The notes below the pieces were generated by a model. It ran no database searches, was not told where the DNA came from, and saw only the letters and a list, made by a program, of their open reading frames with translations. 6,888 bases of DNA from an uncultured Flavihumibacter sp. (GTDB taxonomy: Bacteria > Bacteroidota > Bacteroidia > Chitinophagales > Chitinophagaceae), in contig CAMLPA010000173.1 of the NCBI GenBank assembly GCA_946481605.1, forward strand, positions 1-6,888, given 5' to 3'. The position numbers were made by a program, and so were the translations under genes. Of the stretch, positions 1 to 6,045 are shown piece by piece; position 1 is the stretch's first letter, and each line of letters starts with the position of its first letter.

Positions 1-170
1 TCATCCTTGTTTCCGGGGGTATTTTCGTGCACAACATCGATTACCTGCACCATGCTCTTCCAGGTGTACCATCCATTCTAAAAGAGATCATGGCCGGATT
101 GATCGCAGGACTACTTGCCGTATTGCTGGCAACCGTAGGAAAGAAAATCTTTTCAGCGGTAAAGAAGTAG
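1..170 (+). CDS. C-terminal end of a DUF808/YedI-like inner membrane protein (partial)
   Basis: An open frame enters from the left edge and ends at a TAG stop (168-170), leaving 55 readable residues. The fragment begins ILVSGGIFVHNIDYLHHALP and continues into a hydrophobic Gly/Ala/Leu-rich helix (roughly residues 29-44 of the fragment), then a short basic tail ending KKIFSAVKK. A Gly-Gly-x-x-x-His-Asn-Ile loop followed by Leu-His-His and a last membrane helix resembles, from memory, the C-terminus of DUF808 proteins such as E. coli YedI, predicted inner membrane proteins without a settled function. The start and most of the protein lie outside the window, so length and intactness cannot be judged. 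That it is a membrane protein is well supported; the family name is moderately sure. Confidence 0.6.
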   Translation, partial: ILVSGGIFVHNIDYLHHALPGVPSILKEIMAGLIAGLLAVLLATVGKKIFSAVKK

Positions 171-188
171 TACAAAACATACTGAGTA

Positions 189-231
189 TTGTTCAGGAGT
201 TTTCAGGATATGATCTGAATATGCTGAACAA
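189..231. repeat. two-part inverted repeat after the DUF808-like gene; possible weak terminator
   Basis: The outer arms TTGTTCAG (189-196) and CTGAACAA (224-231) are perfectly complementary over 8 bases. Inside them TTCAG (202-206) pairs with CTGAA (215-219). The arms are separated by an internal loop of 5 and 4 bases and an 8-base apical loop (207-214). Each arm therefore carries two copies of TTCAG in the same order. The structure starts 18 bases after the stop of the upstream gene and is followed closely by a short T run (237-240). It could be a weak transcription terminator or a dyad-symmetric protein site. The stem is A/T-rich and interrupted, so the terminator reading is not firm. The rest of the 171-350 gap shows no convincing gene or promoter. 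Confidence 0.35.
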
Positions 232-350
232 AATGGTTTTACTGGCTGAATAACTTAACTTTAAAAGAGTAACTTTTTACTGAAATTTATTATCCGCCTT
301 TAGGCCTGAATACTGATTTGTAGCGCAACCATCATGTAAACCAAACAGGT

Positions 351-1673
351 ATGCGTACACTATGCTCCGGACTGCTCCTGCTTATCGCCATATCCGCTTC
401 CGCGCAGGAAACGAAAGCTGTTCTTTTTGAACGGGTAAGTATCTTCAATGGTCGTTCAACTGCTGTTTCGCCACCCATGTATGTGCTGGTAGCGGGAAAC
501 ACCATTCAGAAAATCAGCGCTATTCCCCTCGATACACCCGCTGATGCGGTGAAGATAAACGGCGAAGGAAAAGTGTTGATGCCCGGTCTTATAGACGTGC
601 ACGTACACCTCACATTCGGTGCGCTCTCAAAGAAGGATATGCTTTCATCGGAAACCACGGAAGCCATGTTGATGCAACGGGTAGGAATATCCGCTGAAAA
701 AACATTGTTGCGCGGTTTTACCAGTGTGCGTGATGTGGGCGGACCAATCTTTCCCCTGAAAGCCGCTATAGATCAGGGAAAAATTACCGGTCCAAGAATA
801 TGGCCCTCGGGCGCAACCGTTAGCCAGACCGCAGGACATGGGGATTTCCGTACACCCGATGAACGTTCCCGCCGTTTCTTCGGTGAAGCTTCCATGGCGG
901 AAAAATACAACGCAACCTTCATCGCCGATGGGCGGGACGAAGTGCTTACCGCTGTTCGGGAGAACCTGCGCTTCGGTGCCAGCCAGATCAAAGTGATGGC
1001 CGGAGGGGGCACTTCTTCTGCGTATGATCCCGTAGATGTTACCCAATACACTTTAGATGAGATGAGAGCAGCCGTGGAAGCCGCAGACGATTGGGGAACC
1101 TACGTTACCGTTCATGCTTATACGCCCAAGGCAGTGCAACGGGCCGTGCAAGCCGGAGTGAAATGTATTGAGCATGGTCAGTTGCTGGATGAATATACAT
1201 TGAAACTGATGGCGAAGAAAGGCGTATGGCTCAGTTTGCAAAACCTGGTGGAAGATACGCCCGAGATGGACCCGCAGCGCAGGGAAAAACGGAAACCGGT
1301 AATAGAGGGCCAGGAAAGGGTATGGCCGCTGGCGAAAAAATTAAAAGTAAAACTCGCCTGGGGAACAGATTTCCTCTTTGAACCCGATCTGAATGAAAGG
1401 CAGAACGAATTCATCCTCCGGTTACGGAAATGGTTCACCAATGCAGAAATACTGAAAATGGTGACATACGACAACGCGCAGTTACTGGCACTCTCCGGAC
1501 TTAGAAGTCCGTATACCGGAAAACTGGGCGTAGTGGAAGAAGGTGCGCTCGCCGATCTTTTGCTGGTGAATGGAAACCCGTTGGCAGAGATTGAACTCAT
1601 CGCCGATCCGGCGAAGAATTTCCTGGTTATTATGAAAGACGGGAAAATTTACAAGAACAATCTTCCGCAGTAA
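351..1673 (+). CDS. secreted metal-dependent amidohydrolase (imidazolonepropionase / Xaa-Lys/Arg dipeptidase-like)
   Basis: This complete 440-residue protein belongs to the amidohydrolase superfamily: metal-dependent hydrolases with a TIM-barrel catalytic domain flanked by a small beta domain built from both termini. Residues 1-18 form a signal peptide with likely cleavage before Gln19 (SASA|Q), so it should act in the periplasm or outside the cell. Metal ligands expected for the family are all visible: His84 and His86 in DVHVH after the MPGLID strand, Lys214 (IKVMAGGG, candidate carboxylated lysine), His255 (TVHAY), His275 (IEHG) and Asp340 (WGTDF). The ADLLLVNGNP motif near 401-410 is the usual C-terminal beta-domain signature. 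The IKVMAGGG and AGHGD features match the branch containing Xaa-Pro/Xaa-Arg/Lys dipeptidases and imidazolonepropionase-like proteins, so a peptidase role is plausible, but the substrate cannot be fixed from sequence. The ATG at 351 gives a proper signal peptide; no Shine-Dalgarno precedes it. It seems to be a single-gene unit. Confidence 0.9.
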   Translation: MRTLCSGLLLLIAISASAQETKAVLFERVSIFNGRSTAVSPPMYVLVAGNTIQKISAIPLDTPADAVKINGEGKVLMPGLIDVHVHLTFGALSKKDMLSSETTEAMLMQRVGISAEKTLLRGFTSVRDVGGPIFPLKAAIDQGKITGPRIWPSGATVSQTAGHGDFRTPDERSRRFFGEASMAEKYNATFIADGRDEVLTAVRENLRFGASQIKVMAGGGTSSAYDPVDVTQYTLDEMRAAVEAADDWGTYVTVHAYTPKAVQRAVQAGVKCIEHGQLLDEYTLKLMAKKGVWLSLQNLVEDTPEMDPQRREKRKPVIEGQERVWPLAKKLKVKLAWGTDFLFEPDLNERQNEFILRLRKWFTNAEILKMVTYDNAQLLALSGLRSPYTGKLGVVEEGALADLLLVNGNPLAEIELIADPAKNFLVIMKDGKIYKNNLPQ

Positions 1674-1675
1674 CA

Positions 1676-4603
1676 TTATTGCCGGGCCCGCCTCTTTCTG
1701 CTGAAGACCAATAAAATCAATACGATCAACGCCATTCCGCCCGACAGAATGCTCCACAAGAGCCATCTCCGCTCTTCCGGCATATTCATCGGATCGGTAT
1801 TGCCCATCAATACCAGTCCGGCCCAGTATTCGGGGGAAAGTGTTCTGCCTTTTGCGCCGGACAGGTAACTGAGTTTTGCCCTGCGTAACGCTTCATCTTT
1901 ACGCATTCCTTTTGCCAGGTTCGCATAAAAAAGTTCGGTGATGGCCACACTGGATTGTTCATCAATTTTCCAGAGTGCCGTGAGCATGCTGTTGCTTCCC
2001 GCATATTGAAACGCGTGCGCAAGGGAAATCATACCTTCTCCATCCTGGTAGCCTGCTGAACCGGATTCACAGGCGGTAAGTACGGTGAGTTCCGAGCGCA
2101 GGTCGCATTCGTAGATATCGGAAAGGTAAAGCGTATAACTGTTGTCGTTATGTCGGGCCGTATCAGGATAGAAAAGCAGCCTGGAGTATTCAGGAAAAAG
2201 ATTGTTGGCCTCTGCATGGGTGCCGATATGAATGATGCGGTGGTTGCCTGCTTTCTGTTTAAAATTGGTGATGGTAGAACTTTTCCCGGAGAAAATACTG
2301 CCTTCAAATTCATCCGCCATTTTTTTTGCAAGCTGGTCGCTGAAAGGCAGGGGGAGAAACGAGAAGTAGGCTTTTTCAGTTTCGGGCAGTAATCTTTTTA
2401 AACCTGGCTCTTCGCGGAATCCGGGAACAAATGCAATGTAATTTTCACTTGTGAGGGCCGAATGCTGCAAGGGCATCAGTTGCTGCAGACTATAACGATA
2501 AGAAAACGCCTGCCGTGCAAGGAGCATTTGTTGGGGGAAATCGTGGAACTGTGTTGCCGGTTGGCGCAGCAGGGTTTCGAAATTCAGGTGGTACAACGGA
2601 CCATCGGGCAATACAATTACAGCGGCATGCGGTACCATTTTTTCGATTGGCGCCCATATTTTAAGGTACAATTGGTGCAACAGATGCCCGGTGGTGGCAG
2701 CGTTGGCATAGTTTGCGCGTAAGGCCAGCATCATGCTGTCGATACCCTTTGCGTCCAGTAGGGTGAATTGTGTTTTTGTCCGGTCTCCCGTTGTTACCAG
2801 TAACTTATCGTTGTTGAAAATATATTTCACAAAGCAGGTGTTGGTGGGGAGTTGCTGCCGCAGTAATGTAAGATCGGTTTCCGTTTTGCCGTATCGCATG
2901 GAGAAATACCTTGGGTAACTGCGTTTCAGTTCACGGCTGAACTGTTCAAAGCGGTTCGTTGCGGCAAGGTAGGCCTGCATGGCGTTTTCCTGCTGTAGTG
3001 CCGTGGTGATGGACTGTTTGAGTTGTGCTTCCTGCTTCAACAAGTGCTGTGGGACGAACGCAAAACGCTGGCTGCTCCTGCTGTCCATCCTCGAACGGAT
3101 CCGCGCGTAGATGTTTGCTTCGTGTGTGCTTACCAGTTCTTCCAGGTATTTTTCTTTTCCGGACACTTCGTGCAGCTCCAGCAGCAGTTGCTGAATGAAT
3201 TGAAGCAGTTCGTGCTGATCGGCCAGCAATAGCGTTTGGTCGGCTTCATCGTAAAGAACGGACTTCCTTCTTTCCAATACATTTTCCGCGTGTTGAAGTT
3301 CGTTCAGGAGGGTGGAAAGCGCTGCTTCATTTTTCACGGGCAGTAAGGCGTAAGTGGATTTTGCTTTCATGAGCAGCGCCCTGGGGCGCCGGATTTCGAC
3401 CTGGACGGAATCCAGTGCCCGCCCGGTTTTTTTCAGCAGCAACTGAATCACCGACAATGCGTTGTCTGCATACCCTACGGCAGCTTTATGCTGGCCGCAG
3501 CGTGCGGTGATTTCCGACATGTTCAGGAATTGCTGTACCTGCTGGAGGCTGTTGCTTTCACCAGCTTTCACCAGGTAATCGAGTGTTTTGCTGCTCTTTG
3601 CCATGGCTTCGGCACACCTGTTGTTTTCCGCCAGAAAGAGCGCATGGTTCTGCATGTATTCCAGGTAAATAAAATCGAACTGATCTCCGAACGCGCTCCC
3701 ATACAACTTACCGGCTTCCGTGTACAATATGGCTGCTTTGTCCTCCGCCCCGAGTTTGTCGTACACGAGTGCCAGTCCATAACATGCATCGCCATGCCAG
3801 AAGAGTTGGTCGCTATCCTGTGCGGCTACGGCTTTTCTTCCCTGTTCCAGCAATTCAATGGCCCTGGGATAATTTCGTTTCGCGTAGTACAATTGGCCCA
3901 GCAGTATTTGAGAGATAAACAGGTTATGGTTTCCGGCTTTCTTTTTGAGGTCGTAGGCATACAAAAGCAGTTCTTCTGTTTTGGCGTAGTTGCCCAGTTC
4001 TTTATAAACGCCGCCAAGGTTTTCTATGGCACGGAATTGCAGGTCCTGTGCATCGGGCTTTTGTGGCGGTGCCGGTGAAATTTGGAGGAAGGTGCCACAC
4101 AGTTCAATACATTCCTGCATCGCGGAAATGGCTGCGGTTGTATTTCCATTTACCCTGTATATGCCCGCGAGGTTATTTTTCAGCAATGCTTTTCTGTAAT
4201 ATTTATTCTGGGGTGTTTCGGGCGCTTTATCCAGCATTTGTAAGGCCTGCGTGAAACAATAGGCTGCACTGTCGTTACGGGAGGCGTACCAATGGATGGT
4301 GCCAAGTGCATTGTAGCAGGCGTACAACAGTTCAGGGTTCTTGTTTGCGCGTGCAAGCAGGTGTTGTACCGCTTTTTGGAATTGGTTTGCGGAAAGATTG
4401 GGGTGAGCCCCATAGCGTATCCATGCTACAATGGAATCGGTCATCTGATGCGCTATGAAATAATTGAGTTTATCCTGGACATGAGTCAGGGCATCATTTT
4501 CTTTTTGCTGAACGGTATTCTTTTCCGCATCTTTTTGCGCGTGCGATGGCTGCGCCAGCGCCAGTTCGCAAAGCAGTAGGAAGAAGTAAAACAACCGTTT
4601 CAT
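1676..4603 (-). CDS. membrane-anchored TPR-CHAT caspase-like protease
   Basis: From the ATG at 4603 this is a 975-residue protein. Residues 1-17 or 1-22 are a signal peptide (MKRLFYFFLLLCELALA|Q); Cys12 is preceded by Leu, so it is not a lipobox. About seven TPR-like helical hairpins cover residues 94-391 (for example LGGVYKELGNYAKTEELL near 193-210), followed by a charged helical linker to about 570. The C-terminal part to about 934 is a CHAT domain (caspase/separase-related cysteine peptidase) with PDGPLYHLNFETL (666-678), the His motif IIHIGTHAE with candidate catalytic His796, the Cys motif LTACESG with Cys845, and GEGMISLAHAFQYAG followed by ALWKIDEQSS. The usual Gly after the catalytic His is Ala here. 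A membrane helix (947-966) and a basic tail ending SRKRRARQ follow, so the CHAT domain should face the periplasm. A GTG at 4621 would add six residues before the signal peptide and is less likely. It is the third gene of the sigma operon, 18 bases after the anti-sigma-like gene. The target protein is unknown. Confidence 0.88.
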   Translation of the reverse strand: MKRLFYFFLLLCELALAQPSHAQKDAEKNTVQQKENDALTHVQDKLNYFIAHQMTDSIVAWIRYGAHPNLSANQFQKAVQHLLARANKNPELLYACYNALGTIHWYASRNDSAAYCFTQALQMLDKAPETPQNKYYRKALLKNNLAGIYRVNGNTTAAISAMQECIELCGTFLQISPAPPQKPDAQDLQFRAIENLGGVYKELGNYAKTEELLLYAYDLKKKAGNHNLFISQILLGQLYYAKRNYPRAIELLEQGRKAVAAQDSDQLFWHGDACYGLALVYDKLGAEDKAAILYTEAGKLYGSAFGDQFDFIYLEYMQNHALFLAENNRCAEAMAKSSKTLDYLVKAGESNSLQQVQQFLNMSEITARCGQHKAAVGYADNALSVIQLLLKKTGRALDSVQVEIRRPRALLMKAKSTYALLPVKNEAALSTLLNELQHAENVLERRKSVLYDEADQTLLLADQHELLQFIQQLLLELHEVSGKEKYLEELVSTHEANIYARIRSRMDSRSSQRFAFVPQHLLKQEAQLKQSITTALQQENAMQAYLAATNRFEQFSRELKRSYPRYFSMRYGKTETDLTLLRQQLPTNTCFVKYIFNNDKLLVTTGDRTKTQFTLLDAKGIDSMMLALRANYANAATTGHLLHQLYLKIWAPIEKMVPHAAVIVLPDGPLYHLNFETLLRQPATQFHDFPQQMLLARQAFSYRYSLQQLMPLQHSALTSENYIAFVPGFREEPGLKRLLPETEKAYFSFLPLPFSDQLAKKMADEFEGSIFSGKSSTITNFKQKAGNHRIIHIGTHAEANNLFPEYSRLLFYPDTARHNDNSYTLYLSDIYECDLRSELTVLTACESGSAGYQDGEGMISLAHAFQYAGSNSMLTALWKIDEQSSVAITELFYANLAKGMRKDEALRRAKLSYLSGAKGRTLSPEYWAGLVLMGNTDPMNMPEERRWLLWSILSGGMALIVLILLVFSRKRRARQ

Positions 4604-4621
4604 GTCAATGTTTTGAATCAC

Positions 4622-5332
4622 TTAGTTGGCTTTGAGCGACTGCAACAGTGCGGGTGCATCAGGGTATTTCGATTGTTCAAGGAGTTCGGTGGCGCGTTGT
4701 GTATTGCCCAGTTTTATTTGAGCGAGCGCCGCATACCACAGCGCTTCGTGGTAAAAAGCGCTGCCCGTATTTTTTGTTACCGGTAAAAAATGATTGTACG
4801 CGGCTTCAGGCCTGCCGAGCGCCAGTTCTGCACAGCCTGTAAAATAGTGCACGGTATCCGATGGCGCTGCGGTCAGCAGGGGCGCCCATCTTTCCAGCGC
4901 TTCTTTGTAATGCCCGGTTTTGTAATCTACCATGCCACGGTCAAATGCATAGGTTTCCGTGGCGCCCATGGGCGTGATCAGTCCCGGATCAGTGGTATAG
5001 AACTTTGAATACAGCGTATTTTTTGAGGTGGAATAGAACCAGAACCCCGCGCTCAGCAATACGATGGCCGCGGCAGGTATCCATAACCGGTATTTCCTGG
5101 CGGGCACAACAGGTGCGGAAAAAGCTTCCTTGTGCCATGCTTTCAATCTTTCTTCCTTCCCTTCAGCATCAATACCCTCTTTCAGGAGTCTTATTTCATC
5201 GGCGAATTGTTGCAGTGTTGGATCGCTGGCCAGCGCTGCTTCAAAAGAGCGGCGCGTGGGTTCATCCATCTCATTCAGCAACCAGGCGCTGATCTGTTGA
5301 AATTGTGCTTCCGATAAATGCCGGTTATTCAT
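4622..5332 (-). CDS. anti-sigma-like single-pass membrane protein with periplasmic TPR-like domain
   Basis: From the ATG at 5332 the product has 236 residues. The cytosolic N-terminus (about 1-55) has the pattern seen before the membrane helix in many Bacteroidota anti-sigma proteins: a helix ending WLLNEMDEPTRRSFEAAL, then a SDPTLQQFADEI segment. No HxxxCxxC zinc motif is present. One membrane helix lies at about 83-100 (LWIPAAAIVLLSAGFWFY), preceded by basic residues (ARKYR), so the C-terminus should be periplasmic. That part (about 128-226) consists of TPR-like hairpins: YAFDRGMVDYKTGHYKEALERW, HYFTGCAELALGRPEAAYNHF, ALWYAALAQIKLGNTQRATELL (each shortened here by position only: near 128-151, 162-181 and 197-218). 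The gene overlaps the sigma gene by 8 bases and precedes the CHAT gene by 18 bases from the chosen start. Position and domain order suggest it binds the neighbouring sigma factor; this is inferred. A GTG start at 5362 would add ten residues but lie deeper in the sigma gene. Confidence 0.75.
   Translation of the reverse strand: MNNRHLSEAQFQQISAWLLNEMDEPTRRSFEAALASDPTLQQFADEIRLLKEGIDAEGKEERLKAWHKEAFSAPVVPARKYRLWIPAAAIVLLSAGFWFYSTSKNTLYSKFYTTDPGLITPMGATETYAFDRGMVDYKTGHYKEALERWAPLLTAAPSDTVHYFTGCAELALGRPEAAYNHFLPVTKNTGSAFYHEALWYAALAQIKLGNTQRATELLEQSKYPDAPALLQSLKAN
5325..5332 (-). promoter_or_regulatory. overlapping stop/start junction between sigma and anti-sigma-like genes
   Basis: On the minus strand the sequence reads ATGAATAA: the ATG opens the anti-sigma-like gene and the TAA closes the sigma gene in a different frame. 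This is a classic arrangement for translational coupling, in which ribosomes finishing the sigma factor start the partner directly. It is also the main argument for the ATG at 5332 over the in-frame GTG at 5362. Coupling would help keep the two proteins in fixed ratio, as is common for sigma/anti-sigma pairs. Confidence 0.7.
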
Positions 5333-5903
5333 GGTGATCGGTTTTTGACAGTACGGCGGCACGGAGCCTTTCCATACAACGGTATTTTTTGTTCCTGGCC
5401 GAGGCTTCCGTGATGTTTAGTGCGGAAGCCACCTCGCGCAGGCTTTGTTTAGAGAAATAGACCCGCAGCAACAGGTCGCGGCATTCTGCGCCCAATAAGC
5501 GGAACTGTTGTTGCACGGTATGGAGTTTACGCTCCTGTTGCGGATCTTCCATCGCGGCAGTTTCTGGTAACTCAGTTTCCGCCACGTGGACGGTGTGCAT
5601 CTTTTGCTGTGCCCGCAAACGGTCGATCCATTTGTGCCTGGCTACGCTGAAGATGTATCCTCCCGCAGCTTCTGCTGAAACAGGCGCATACTTTCCCGCC
5701 GAAATATTGCGCCAGGTAGCCAGAAAGGCCTCCTGGTAAATATCAGCGGCATCCGCTTCCTGCCCACCATTTTGCAACAGCCAGTTTTTCACCCCCGGGT
5801 AATGTGCCACATAAAGGCTTTTCAAAGCAGCCTCGTCTCCGGAAAGCAACAAGGCGGAAAACGGTGTGCTTTTTAGGTTGTGCAATGAAATATCTTCTTT
5901 CAT
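5325..5903 (-). CDS. ECF-type sigma-70 family RNA polymerase sigma factor
   Basis: This complete 192-residue protein has the two-domain build of an extracytoplasmic function sigma factor. Sigma region 2 covers about residues 24-98, with the core-binding motif ADIYQEAFLATWRNI (53-67) and the -10-recognition helix GGYIFSVARHKWIDRLR (81-97). A linker without recognisable motifs (about 99-127) leads to region 4 (about 128-182), which ends in a helix-turn-helix, SLREVASALNITEASARNKK (154-173), expected to read the -35 element. It directs RNA polymerase to a set of promoters not identified here. It is the first gene of the operon with the anti-sigma-like membrane protein and the TPR-CHAT protease. 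ATG at 5903 is the natural start and gives a normal ECF length; no Shine-Dalgarno precedes it. Family assignment is secure, the ECF subgroup is not determined, and autoregulation is only a possibility. Confidence 0.93.
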   Translation of the reverse strand: MKEDISLHNLKSTPFSALLLSGDEAALKSLYVAHYPGVKNWLLQNGGQEADAADIYQEAFLATWRNISAGKYAPVSAEAAGGYIFSVARHKWIDRLRAQQKMHTVHVAETELPETAAMEDPQQERKLHTVQQQFRLLGAECRDLLLRVYFSKQSLREVASALNITEASARNKKYRCMERLRAAVLSKTDHHE

Positions 5904-5972
5904 ATAGGAAAGAAAGATAATTCAAAATCTTAAACAGCAACGCGCACTTCACACACTTATCGTTCAAAAAGA

Positions 5973-6010
5973 AAAACATCATCAATATTTTTTCAGCCTG
6001 ATGATGTTTT
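5973..6010. repeat. perfect 12-bp inverted repeat in the divergent spacer
   Basis: AAAACATCATCA (5973-5984) and TGATGATGTTTT (5999-6010) are exactly complementary over 12 bases around a 14-base loop (5985-5998). The element lies in the 142-base spacer between the divergent sigma and lipoprotein genes, 35 bases before the lipoprotein ATG and about 70 before the sigma ATG. Read on the minus strand, the stem is followed by a T-rich stretch (TTTTTCTTTTT, ending near 5965), which resembles an intrinsic terminator. At this position it could be a leader hairpin or attenuator, an operator for a dimeric regulator acting on both genes, or a terminator blocking antisense transcription out of the lipoprotein gene. 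The right arm contains two ATG codons (6001, 6004) in frame with the lipoprotein gene. Confidence 0.6.
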
Positions 6011-6045
6011 CAGATTCCTGCGATAAATGGGTAAAAGCAAACGCC

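Noticed and set aside
263..277. Short AAAAG/CTTTT hairpin and a TAACTTTT near-match to a -7 box upstream of the amidohydrolase
   Set aside because: The stem is only 5 A/T-rich pairs, the box lacks the final G, and no -33 element sits at the right distance.
645..1600. Several minus-strand frames inside the amidohydrolase gene
   Set aside because: The + strand protein has every expected catalytic motif across this interval, so the opposite frames are shadows.
3488..4078. 196-codon open frame on the + strand
   Set aside because: It lies entirely antisense to the TPR region of the CHAT gene, whose product has clear domains. The antisense translation shows no recognisable motif and is explained as a shadow frame.
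5912..5940. Possible Bacteroidota -33/-7 promoter for the sigma gene (minus strand TTG, 18 bases, TATCTTTC)
   Set aside because: The -7 box misses the final G of TAnnTTTG, and the implied start site would be only a few bases before the ATG. Such weak matches are expected by chance in A/T-rich spacer.
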